From the NCBI GenBank assembly GCA_902787185.1, contig CADAFP010000002.1:1-64000 (forward strand): a stretch of DNA of 64,000 nt, written 5' to 3'. The stretch is from an uncultured Bacteroidales bacterium (GTDB taxonomy: Bacteria > Bacteroidota > Bacteroidia > Bacteroidales > Muribaculaceae). Within the stretch, counting starts at the first letter, position 1; every line of letters begins with the position of its first letter. The notes below the pieces were generated by a model, which did not search any database, had not been told where the DNA came from, and was given only the letters and a program-made list of their open reading frames with translations. A program made the position numbers and the translations under genes. This document shows, piece after piece, positions 34,967 through 43,088 of the stretch.

Positions 34967-35857
34967 ATGGCACGCAACCTGATAAACCGATACGTATGGC
35001 TGGTGGACACCATCAGCCGTTATGGGCGCATCACCCTCAAAGACCTGAACAAGGCCTGGCTGCGCAGCGACATCAGCGAGGGGAAGCCGTTGGCACGCCG
35101 CACATTCTTCCATTACCGCGATGGCGTTGAGGAGATGTTCGACATCAACATCCAGTGCGACAAGTCCACCTTTGAGTACTACATCGCCAACACGGGCGAC
35201 AGCAGCGCACGCCTGCAGTCATGGCTGGTGGACTCGGTGTCGATGAGTGGGATGCTGAGCAACGCCCATGACATCAGCGAGCGCATCATGCTCGAGAATG
35301 TGCCATCGGCGCGTGAGCACTTGCCGGTGATTATCGACGCGCTGAAGCAGAACCGCCGCATTCGCTTTTCTTACAAGAGCTACACGCGTTCCCTGCCCAC
35401 AGTGGTCGCGCTTGAACCTTATTTTGTCAAGATTTTCAAGCAATTATGGTATGTCATCGGCAAGAACGTGAAAGATGGGCAAGTCAAGACCTATTCGCTT
35501 GACCGCATCAGCCAGCTGAACATCCTGCAGGACACCTTTGAGATGCCCGACAACATCAATCCGCCGGAATTTTTCAAGGACTGCTTCGGCATCATCACCA
35601 ACAAGAACAGCGCAAAGCGCATCGTCCTGCGCGTGGAGCCCACCCAGGCCAAATACTTCCGTGCCCTGCCGCTTCACAGCTCCCAACAGGAGGAGGTGCA
35701 TGACAACTACTCGATTTTCACCTACAAGATGCGCATCACCTACGACCTCAAGGAGGAACTCATGTCCCACGGCGCCAGCATCGAAGTCCTGGCCCCCCAA
35801 GAACTGAAAACCCTCATCCGCACCGAACTCGAACAAGCCCTCAAAAACTATCAATAA
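34967..35857 (+). CDS. WYL-domain transcriptional regulator
   Basis: A 296-residue cytosolic regulator. An N-terminal winged-helix region (about 1-75) precedes the WYL domain (about 115-200), whose ligand pocket includes KSYTRSLPTVVALEPYFVK and the QLWYVIG strand (W-Y pair). A C-terminal WCX-like domain (200-290) follows. WYL proteins bind nucleotides or nucleic-acid fragments and often control defence genes. The next gene, a DUF1016 nuclease, begins 8 bp downstream on the same strand but is visibly richer in A+T, so the pair may be a recent association. Confidence 0.88.
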   Translation: MARNLINRYVWLVDTISRYGRITLKDLNKAWLRSDISEGKPLARRTFFHYRDGVEEMFDINIQCDKSTFEYYIANTGDSSARLQSWLVDSVSMSGMLSNAHDISERIMLENVPSAREHLPVIIDALKQNRRIRFSYKSYTRSLPTVVALEPYFVKIFKQLWYVIGKNVKDGQVKTYSLDRISQLNILQDTFEMPDNINPPEFFKDCFGIITNKNSAKRIVLRVEPTQAKYFRALPLHSSQQEEVHDNYSIFTYKMRITYDLKEELMSHGASIEVLAPQELKTLIRTELEQALKNYQ

Positions 35858-35865
35858 CAAGTTTT

Positions 35866-37095
35866 ATGGAGAATCAAATGAGTCCATCTAATTCCGTTCA
35901 TGAAGCATCAAAACTAAATTTTGAATTGCTGGTCAAGCGTATTCAGAATTCAACTAATGCATTGCAGGAAAATGCAAGAATGGTCATTAATCGCAATGTA
36001 ACTGTTCGGGCATGGTTGACTGGGTTTTACATTGTCGAATATGAACAAAACGGTGCAGACCGAGCTAAATATGGGAATCAACTGCTAACTAAACTATCTA
36101 AAAGACTGGATGACAAAAGTTTTGGCGTATCCAGTTTAAAGAATTACAGGAAGTTTTACTTATATTTCCCTGAATTGATAGTGCCGATTGCTGATTATCT
36201 GAACCAACATTCAATAAAAAGCCAAACGCTGTCTGGCTTTTTGGAACTTATTGATAATCAGTTAAATTCAAAAGGGCAAACACTGTCTGGCTTTTTACCA
36301 GCCAATCAGTCCGCATCTATTTCTCAAGATGGTTTTGCTATGTTAACGGCTGATGGCGAAGTGGTTCCAGTGCCACAAATGCTATTTAGCCGTATGTCCT
36401 ACTCAAACATCACATTGCTTTTACATGTTGATGATCCCATTCAACGTGCTTTTTACGCGATAGAAGCGATGAGAGGGCCATGGAGTTACAGAGAATTAAA
36501 ACGACAGATTGATTCGAACTATTACATCCGCAGCGGTTGGAGCAAAAGACCTGAATTGCTCGCTGCAAAGGTCAACGACAAGGCTGAAGATATCACATTT
36601 AAAGAGGAGATAAAATCGCCTTTCACATTTGAGTTCTTGGGGCTATCATCTAATGCAGTTATCGATGAATCAGACCTGGAACAATCAATTATAAGCCATT
36701 TTCAAGATTTTATGTTAGAGTTAGGTCTGGGTTTTTGTCTTGAATCCCGCCAAAAGAAAATGCTAATTGATAATCGATACTATAAGGCTGACCTTGTATT
36801 TTATCACCGCATATTAAAATGCCACTGCATCGTGGAATTGAAAGCTCATCGGTTGGATTATGCTGATGTAGCACAATTGAACATGTACATGGAATACTAT
36901 CGGGCACATTATATGCAACCCGATGACAATCCACCAGTGGGTATATTGCTTTGTACGGAATATGGTCAAGAAATGGTACAGTATCTCGCACCATTTGTCG
37001 ATCCACAGCTGTTTGTTGCAAAATATGAGTTAGAATTGCCAAACAAGCAAAAGATTACCGAATTCTTGATGAGAGAAAACAGTTTAATCAACTGA
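35866..37095 (+). CDS. DUF1016 (YhcG-like) PD-(D/E)XK nuclease-fold protein, copy 1
   Basis: A 409-residue protein with the N-terminal DUF1016 helical domain (about 15-110), a middle helical domain (about 165-240) and a C-terminal PD-(D/E)XK fold. The catalytic pattern is YKADLVFYH then ELKAH (Asp near 306, Glu-x-Lys near 323-325). Between the first two domains is an 18-residue in-frame repeat with the core QTLSGFL. In DNA this is a 20-bp direct repeat (36223-36242, 36277-36296) whose first copy lies in a 9-bp-arm inverted repeat (36216-36242). Composition is clearly A+T-richer than neighbours, indicating transfer. Related proteins accompany restriction systems, none of which is here. Confidence 0.85.
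   Translation: MENQMSPSNSVHEASKLNFELLVKRIQNSTNALQENARMVINRNVTVRAWLTGFYIVEYEQNGADRAKYGNQLLTKLSKRLDDKSFGVSSLKNYRKFYLYFPELIVPIADYLNQHSIKSQTLSGFLELIDNQLNSKGQTLSGFLPANQSASISQDGFAMLTADGEVVPVPQMLFSRMSYSNITLLLHVDDPIQRAFYAIEAMRGPWSYRELKRQIDSNYYIRSGWSKRPELLAAKVNDKAEDITFKEEIKSPFTFEFLGLSSNAVIDESDLEQSIISHFQDFMLELGLGFCLESRQKKMLIDNRYYKADLVFYHRILKCHCIVELKAHRLDYADVAQLNMYMEYYRAHYMQPDDNPPVGILLCTEYGQEMVQYLAPFVDPQLFVAKYELELPNKQKITEFLMRENSLIN
36216..36296. repeat. Intragenic inverted and direct repeat in DUF1016 copy 1
   Basis: AAAAAGCCA (36216-36224) and TGGCTTTTT (36234-36242) form a 9-bp inverted repeat. The 20-bp CAAACgCTGTCTGGCTTTTT recurs 54 bp later (36277-36296) with one change, keeping frame. Confidence 0.85.
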
Positions 37096-37110
37096 TTTAT
37101 TGGATATAAG

Positions 37111-38616
37111 ATGAAAAGGCAAATTCTTATATTATTGGCGTTGTTGCCGCTGTTGCTGGCGGCACAGGTGGGAGACTTGCCCCGGAGCACGCCGGCGGCC
37201 GAGGGTGTCAGCACCCAAGCGGTTATCGACATGATGGATTCGCTGATGGCGTTGCCCGAGTGTGACATACACCATGTGATGGTGGTGCGCCATGGCAAAG
37301 TGATTGCGGAACTGCACCCTACCCCTTTCCGCGCCGAGGATAGCCACACGCTCTACTCGGCGAGCAAGACGTTTACCTCGCTGGCGGTGGGCATCGCCAT
37401 CGACGAGAACCTGCTGCGTCTCGGCGACAGGGTGATGACCTTCTTCCCCGACAAACGCACCAACCACGTCAGCGACAATATGGCGGCAATGACCGTGCGC
37501 GACCTGCTGATGATGGCGTCGGGCGTGAAACCCGACTGGACGATGCGCAACAACAGCATGGACTGGGTGAAGGACTGGCTGGCCAAGCCTGTCGATGACA
37601 AGCCGGGGAGCCTGTTCCAATATGACTCAATGTGCACGTTCATGTTATCGGCCATTGTGCAGCGCGTGACGGGCCAGACGATGCTGGAATATCTGCAAAA
37701 GAAACTGTTCGCACCCATGCACATCACCATCGCCGATTGGGAGACCAGTCCCGATGGCATCAACACGGGCGGTTGGGGACTGCGCGTGCAGGCCGAGACG
37801 ATGGCCAAATTGGGCCTGCTGCTCCTGAACAAGGGTAACTGGAACGGTGAGCAACTGGTCAGCGCCGACTATGTGACGCAAGCCTGCTCGAGGCTCATCG
37901 ACGGCGGAGCCAAGACGACCGTGCCGCCCACCGACGGCAATCAGGGCTACGGCTACCAGGTGTGGCAGAGCAAGTGGCCAGGCTCGTTCCGCGCCGACGG
38001 TGCCATGGGACAATACACCGTCGTGGTGCCTCAGGAAGACCTCGTCGTGGTCATCCTGGGCATGAAACTTTATGGGCACGAGGAGTTGGCCTGCATCTGG
38101 AACCAACTGATGCCCGGCATGAAAGCAGAGCCGCTTCAACCCGAGAAGAAATTGCAAAAGCGGCTGGATAAGTTGTGCTCGACAGCCACCTTGTCGTTAC
38201 CGAAGGGAAAGAAAACGAGTGGAAAGAAGATTGTTTGGGGAAGGTTGTCACTCGAACCCAACAAGCATAACTTGAAGGAAGTGTATTTAGTAAATCCTGA
38301 ACACATTAGGATGGTTTATAATGACGGCACCGAGGAACGTATAGATTTGGGCTATGGCCAATGGCGTCACAGCCCGATGAACGGCTATCCCGTTTACTCC
38401 ATCAACTCCATCAACCGTATGCAGGGCTTTGCCAATGGTTTCACTGTAGCCGCTGCCGCAGCCTGGACATCGCCCCTGACGCTTGAGGTGAAACTGCACT
38501 ATGTGGACTGGATTAGCGGCACCAAGCTCAGTTTTGACTTCGACAAAAACGAAGTGACCATGCTCGACACCTATCCCAATTCCAAACCTGAGACCATCCC
38601 ATTCACTGTGAAATGA
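37111..38616 (+). CDS. Serine hydrolase, beta-lactamase class C fold (copy 1)
   Basis: Exported penicillin-binding-protein-like hydrolase of 501 residues. A signal peptide ends near residue 16 (LLAAQ). The SxxK catalytic motif is SASKTFTSLAVG (about residues 87-98), followed by a YDS in the place of YxN (near 172). A C-terminal beta domain (about 350-500) replaces the usual lipocalin-like tail. Substrates could be D-amino-acid peptides or esters; the family does not tell. The stop overlaps the start of a paralogue (ATGA at 38613-38616), so both are made together. Confidence 0.87.
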   Translation: MKRQILILLALLPLLLAAQVGDLPRSTPAAEGVSTQAVIDMMDSLMALPECDIHHVMVVRHGKVIAELHPTPFRAEDSHTLYSASKTFTSLAVGIAIDENLLRLGDRVMTFFPDKRTNHVSDNMAAMTVRDLLMMASGVKPDWTMRNNSMDWVKDWLAKPVDDKPGSLFQYDSMCTFMLSAIVQRVTGQTMLEYLQKKLFAPMHITIADWETSPDGINTGGWGLRVQAETMAKLGLLLLNKGNWNGEQLVSADYVTQACSRLIDGGAKTTVPPTDGNQGYGYQVWQSKWPGSFRADGAMGQYTVVVPQEDLVVVILGMKLYGHEELACIWNQLMPGMKAEPLQPEKKLQKRLDKLCSTATLSLPKGKKTSGKKIVWGRLSLEPNKHNLKEVYLVNPEHIRMVYNDGTEERIDLGYGQWRHSPMNGYPVYSINSINRMQGFANGFTVAAAAAWTSPLTLEVKLHYVDWISGTKLSFDFDKNEVTMLDTYPNSKPETIPFTVK

Positions 38617-40199
38617 CCCGACGCATTATCACAATATTGCTATTCATGGTTCTGAGCCTCGCTGCAGTGGCCCAGGTGGGAGACCTGCCCCGCTCCACTC
38701 CCGAGGAGCAGGGTGTGGACTCCAGGATGCTCAAGCACCTGTATAAAAAACTGAATGACTTGCCCAATGTGGACATCCATCACTTGATGGTGTTGCGCCA
38801 CGACAAGGTCATCGGCGAAATGCACGCCTCCCCCTACCGCGCCACCGACCTGCACACCCTGTACAGCGCCAGCAAGACGGTCACCGCCATGGCCATCGGG
38901 CTTGCCGTCGATGACGGGTTGCTCAGCATCGATGACAAGATGAGCAAGTACTTGCGCGACAAGATGCCAGCAACGCTCTCCCCCGCCCTTGACAGCCTGA
39001 CCGTGCGCCACGTACTGATGATGGCAGCAGGCCGTAAACCCGACCTAAGCATCCCCGAGGGCGATGCCGACTGGCTGACGGCCTGGTTTGCGGGCGACTT
39101 TGCCAACGTGGGCAAGCGGTTCACCTACGACTCGATGTGTACCCATGCGCTGGCGATGATTGTCACCCGAGTGACGGGCAAGCGCGTGCTGGATTATGTG
39201 CGGGAACGCATTTTCACACCCCTGCACATCACCGAAGCCGATTGGGAACTCGCACCCGACAGTGTAGAGACCGCCGGATGGGGACTGCGCCTGCACGCCG
39301 AGAGCGAAGCCAAATTGGGCCTGCTCATGCTTCACGAGGGTAACTGGCAGGGCAAGCAACTGGTGAGCCAGCAGTGGATGCACGAGATGACCCAAATGCA
39401 CATCTCCACCCAATCACCCGCCCCCAAGGCGTCGCTCAAGACATGCATTGTGAGGTTCCTGCGCGGTATTTGGCACACCATCCGCTCGTGGTTCACGGGA
39501 TACAATATCGACCGTTATTATCTGGGTTACGGCTACCAGACCAAGGCCATCCAGCACCCTCGGGCCGAATCCTTCTTTGCTGCTGGCTATGGCGGTCAAG
39601 TCATCTATGTGGTGCCCAAACTCGACATGGTCTTTGTCATCAACGGCAGGGCGGCCAACTATGGGGACGAGCTCAACACCATCTACTATAGCTTTGTCGA
39701 TCCGATGATTGGAAAGAAAGCGCCGCCCCTCAAGGTGACTGACGTCAACCTGGCTATTGACATGCCACAGGGCGACGGCATCCACCCGCTGGAAGAGCAA
39801 CTGCTGGATAACACCATCATCCTTGAGGACAACCTGCTGGGATTGAAAACCATCGAGGTGAACCGCAAGGGTGACGATATGCTGTTCACCATGACCGACC
39901 ATCGCGGCCCGCTGCGCGCCGTAGCAGGATGGGGTGAATGGCGCTTCACCACCAGCGATGAGCGTCCCATCTACATCATGGAGTGCCGCAACCAACTCGA
40001 TGGCACACGTCGGCCTTTCACCAGTGTGGCTGCCTTTGCTTGGCAGGGCGACACGCTCGCTTTGCGCCTCGACTGGCTTGACGGTGGCGATAACCGCCGC
40101 CTGTGGATGACGCTCGACGACAATGAGGTCACAGTCATTGCCAATGACAACTATGACCCACTGTTGAACGACACTATTAGGGGGAGACTGAGGCATTAG
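38613..40199 (+). CDS. Serine hydrolase, beta-lactamase class C fold (copy 2)
   Basis: Paralogue of the preceding gene with the same order of parts: signal peptide (1-20), conserved GDLPRSTPEEQGV opening, SASKTVTAMAIG as the SxxK motif (about residues 88-99), YDS near 172 and a C-terminal beta domain. At 528 residues it is longer by an insertion of about 30 residues around 280-315 (rich in Arg/Trp) before the YGYQT segment. The translational overlap suggests joint function with copy 1. The stop codon TAG lies inside the first unit of the junction repeat array. Confidence 0.87.
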   Translation: MTRRIITILLFMVLSLAAVAQVGDLPRSTPEEQGVDSRMLKHLYKKLNDLPNVDIHHLMVLRHDKVIGEMHASPYRATDLHTLYSASKTVTAMAIGLAVDDGLLSIDDKMSKYLRDKMPATLSPALDSLTVRHVLMMAAGRKPDLSIPEGDADWLTAWFAGDFANVGKRFTYDSMCTHALAMIVTRVTGKRVLDYVRERIFTPLHITEADWELAPDSVETAGWGLRLHAESEAKLGLLMLHEGNWQGKQLVSQQWMHEMTQMHISTQSPAPKASLKTCIVRFLRGIWHTIRSWFTGYNIDRYYLGYGYQTKAIQHPRAESFFAAGYGGQVIYVVPKLDMVFVINGRAANYGDELNTIYYSFVDPMIGKKAPPLKVTDVNLAIDMPQGDGIHPLEEQLLDNTIILEDNLLGLKTIEVNRKGDDMLFTMTDHRGPLRAVAGWGEWRFTTSDERPIYIMECRNQLDGTRRPFTSVAAFAWQGDTLALRLDWLDGGDNRRLWMTLDDNEVTVIANDNYDPLLNDTIRGRLRH

Positions 40200-40243
40200 G
40201 CTTTAGGTGTTAGGCTTTAGGTGTTAGGCATTAGGGAGTTGAG
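40195..40243 (+). repeat. Period-7 junction repeat array (TTAGGCT/TTAGGTG type)
   Basis: Six TTAGG-type heptads lie between the second serine hydrolase and xerD. The first unit supplies the hydrolase stop codon. Confidence 0.8.
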
Positions 40244-40250
40244 ATTACAG

Positions 40251-41171
40251 ATGAGACCCATTACTGACATAGCTGACGTGAAACAGCGGTTTCTGGGGCA
40301 CCTGACGCTGGAAAAGGGCATGAGCGTGAACACCGCTCAGGCCTATGGCGACGATGTGGACAAACTCACACGCTACCTGGCCGATGCCGGTGTGGCCGTT
40401 GAGCAGGCTACCACCGACGACCTGGAGCGTTTTGTCTGCACCTTGCAGGACGTGGGCATCCAGCCGCGGTCCCAGGCACGCATCATCAGCGGTGTGAAAG
40501 GCTTTTACAAATATCTGCGGTTAGCAGGGTTTATGGACAATGACCCTACCGAACTGCTACTCACCCCCAAAATAGGCCGCCATCTGCCTGAAGTGCTCAC
40601 CATTGCCGAAATCGATGCCATGATAGCGGCCATCGATATGTCCAAGGCCGAAGGACAGCGCAACCGCGCTATCATCGAGACGCTATACGGCTGCGGCCTG
40701 CGTGTGAGTGAGTTGGTGACTCTACGCCTGTCACAGCTCTATATGGAAGAGCGCTATGTCATCATTCAGGGCAAAGGCAACAAGCAACGCCTGGTGCCCA
40801 TCTCGCCCGTCGCCATCGAGCAAATCAGCCTTTATCTGGAGCAGACCCGCTCCCACCAGGTAGCCCAACGCGGCAGTGAGGATATCCTGTTCCTGAACCG
40901 CCGTGGGGCGATGCTCACGCGCCAAATGATTTTCCACATCGTCAAGCAACTGTGCGAACTGGCGGGAGTGCGCAAGGTCATCAGTCCCCACACCCTGCGC
41001 CACAGTTTCGCCACCCACCTGCTCGAGGGCGGCGCCAACCTGCGTGCCATCCAGCAGATGCTGGGCCACGAGAGCATCACCACCACCGAGATCTACGTCC
41101 ACATCGACCGCTCCCGCCTGCGCGACGAAATTCTACAGCACCACCCCCGTAATAACCCTACTAAAAAATGA
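40251..41171 (+). CDS. xerD: Tyrosine recombinase XerD
   Basis: Chromosome-dimer resolution recombinase. The start at 40251 (MRPITDIADVKQRF) is preferred over 40221, which lies in the repeat array. The N-terminal SAM-like core-binding domain spans about 8-90 (LTLEKGMSVNTAQAYGDD) and the catalytic domain about 110-300, with Arg in GLRVSEL, HTLRHSFATHLLEGG (His-x-x-Arg), GHES and the nucleophile Tyr in TEIYVHID. The length (306 residues) is typical of XerD. No dif site was recognised nearby. The stop overlaps the CotH gene start by 4 bp. Confidence 0.93.
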   Translation: MRPITDIADVKQRFLGHLTLEKGMSVNTAQAYGDDVDKLTRYLADAGVAVEQATTDDLERFVCTLQDVGIQPRSQARIISGVKGFYKYLRLAGFMDNDPTELLLTPKIGRHLPEVLTIAEIDAMIAAIDMSKAEGQRNRAIIETLYGCGLRVSELVTLRLSQLYMEERYVIIQGKGNKQRLVPISPVAIEQISLYLEQTRSHQVAQRGSEDILFLNRRGAMLTRQMIFHIVKQLCELAGVRKVISPHTLRHSFATHLLEGGANLRAIQQMLGHESITTTEIYVHIDRSRLRDEILQHHPRNNPTKK

Positions 41172-42760
41172 AACGACTGTTATTGCTCCTCTTGTCGGTT
41201 TTGACGCTGGCCGAAACGGCCCATGCGATGTCATGGTGGCTCTATCCGCCTGACAATCAAGACGTGCGCTTGACCTCAACCAACCTTCCGATTGTGTGGA
41301 TTGACGTCGATGGTAAGTATATTGACCGCGAGGTGCGCATGACGGCAAGAATGAAGATTCTACATAACGGCGACGGAGAACTCAACTATGCCGACACGGT
41401 GGCTCACCCCGGTCAACACATCGACTATGAGGGCTACGTGGCCCTGCGCTACCGTGGCTATTCTTCTTACTACATGAGTGACAAGAAACCGTATTCTTTC
41501 CGTCCATTAGACAAACCGCTGGAGAAGGGCGGTGTGAAGAAGAAAGTGAATATCCTCGGGATGGGTAAGGACAACAACTGGGCATTGCTGGCACCGTTTG
41601 CCGACAAGAGCATGATGCGTGACCTGCTCGCGTTTGAGATATCGCGTCCGTGGATGGAATACACGCCTCAAGGTCGCTATTGCGAGTTGTTTGTCGATGG
41701 CATCTACTTTGGGGTGTACATCCTCTCAGAGGTGGTGTCTAACGGCAAGAATCGACTGAACCTTCCCGACCCTGGCTACAGCGGCGACGCGCTGACTGGC
41801 GGCTACATCATGGAAGTGGACCGCAGTGAGGGCGAAGTGACTTATGTCTCGAAATATCATCCCTTGAGCAACACCGGCTTGCCATACTCCAACAGGTACA
41901 TCTATATCCGTTACAAATCGCCTGACTATGAAGACCTCACACAAGACCAAGTGAACTACATCAATGGCCGAATCCACCAGATGGAAACCTCGTTGATGCA
42001 ATTTAGGCCAAGCAGCGAGTCAACCTATCTGGAGTTCTTGGACAGGCAAAATTTCATAGACTACCAGTTGGCCATGGAACTGGGCCACAACGTGGATGCC
42101 TATCGGCTGAGCGGCAAATTCTTCAAGCGGCGCGACAGCGAGGACCCGCGTTTCAAGATGGTGGTTTGGGACATGAACCTAGCCTATGGCAATGCGGACT
42201 ACTACGGGGCATGGCACACTAATTCCTGGTCGTACCGCAACAACAACATGTTACAGACCTCGGGCGACCAAATACTCATCCCTTGCTGGTGGTACAAACT
42301 CAACACCGACCCCGCCTACACCAAGGCCTTGAAGGCCCGTTGGGCACAGTATCGACGCAGCAACCTGCAGCAGGACCGCTTGATGGCCGTCGTGGATTCG
42401 CTGGCCGAGGTCCTCACCGTTGGCGGAGCGGTGGACCGCAACAGCCAGGCATGGCCACGATGGGGGCAATATGTGTGGCCCAACTATTACATTGCCAATA
42501 ACTTTGCCGAAGAGGTGGCATGGCTCAAACAATGGCTCATAGCGCGTATCGCCTGGATGGACCAGCAACTGGGCTTTGACCCTAATGCCCCCGCCCCAGG
42601 CGACGTGAACGGTGACGGTGCAGTGAATATTGCAGACATCAACGTCATCATCGACATGATTCTGTCCGGCTCGACCGATTCTTCAGCCGACGTCAACGGC
42701 GACGGCACTGTCAACATCGCCGACATCAACGCCATCATCAACCAAATCCTCAGTAACTGA
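41168..42760 (+). CDS. CotH kinase-family exported protein with C-terminal dockerin
   Basis: A 530-residue exported protein: signal peptide (1-20), a beta-rich lead domain (about 25-105), the CotH domain (about 110-430) with GYSSYYMSDKKPYSF, LMRDLLAFEISR-type and WDMNLAYGN motifs (the last includes the metal-binding Asp), and two dockerin-type repeats in the last 55 residues (GDVNGDGAVNIADI, DVNGDGTVNIADI). CotH proteins are atypical protein kinases in spore coats; the function of exported Bacteroidales versions is not established. The ATGA overlap with xerD is likely incidental coupling. Confidence 0.85.
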   Translation: MKRLLLLLLSVLTLAETAHAMSWWLYPPDNQDVRLTSTNLPIVWIDVDGKYIDREVRMTARMKILHNGDGELNYADTVAHPGQHIDYEGYVALRYRGYSSYYMSDKKPYSFRPLDKPLEKGGVKKKVNILGMGKDNNWALLAPFADKSMMRDLLAFEISRPWMEYTPQGRYCELFVDGIYFGVYILSEVVSNGKNRLNLPDPGYSGDALTGGYIMEVDRSEGEVTYVSKYHPLSNTGLPYSNRYIYIRYKSPDYEDLTQDQVNYINGRIHQMETSLMQFRPSSESTYLEFLDRQNFIDYQLAMELGHNVDAYRLSGKFFKRRDSEDPRFKMVVWDMNLAYGNADYYGAWHTNSWSYRNNNMLQTSGDQILIPCWWYKLNTDPAYTKALKARWAQYRRSNLQQDRLMAVVDSLAEVLTVGGAVDRNSQAWPRWGQYVWPNYYIANNFAEEVAWLKQWLIARIAWMDQQLGFDPNAPAPGDVNGDGAVNIADINVIIDMILSGSTDSSADVNGDGTVNIADINAIINQILSN

Positions 42761-42847
42761 ATTGATTCCCAGATAAATATCCACGAATGGCCATAAAATA
42801 AAATATTCATGATAATGCTCTATTGGTCAAAAAATACTTGGATAAAC

Positions 42848-42880
42848 CCCCAAAACTTGATTATTTTTTGAGTTTTGGGG
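42848..42880. terminator. Perfect 10-bp inverted repeat after the CotH gene
   Basis: CCCCAAAACT (42848-42857) and AGTTTTGGGG (42871-42880) flank a T-rich loop. The left part CCCAAAACTTGAT recurs at 42902-42914. The 328-bp gap 42761-43088 has no gene; it also holds a second hairpin at 42984-43010. Confidence 0.5.
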
Positions 42881-42983
42881 AAATATCAGACCGATAGATT
42901 CCCAAAACTTGATGCGGTAGGATTGTTATATGAAGGTACGGAGGAGGGGCCACTTAGCTTTGTGATTTATTGCTTGTGGGAAA

Positions 42984-43010
42984 GGCATCCGCCCAGAATG
43001 AACAGATGCC
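42984..43010 (-). terminator. Terminator-like hairpin of the M6 protease operon
   Basis: GGCATC (42984-42989) and GATGCC (43005-43010) pair (7 bp including flanking A-T). On the minus strand a TTTCCC follows. It lies about 80 bp beyond the M6 protease stop. Confidence 0.5.
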
Positions 43011-43088
43011 TCACTGAATGCTTAACGCTAACTGCTAATTTTTAAACGCAAAGGGCCTAATCACCCAGGACGATATCGATGGATGCGG

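Noticed and set aside
35866..37095. Restriction-modification system
   Set aside because: DUF1016 proteins can lie in type I restriction loci, but no hsdM, hsdS or hsdR is present near any of the three copies.
41168..42760. Complete cellulosome-like system
   Set aside because: Dockerin-type repeats are present, but no cohesin or scaffoldin was recognised in the window.
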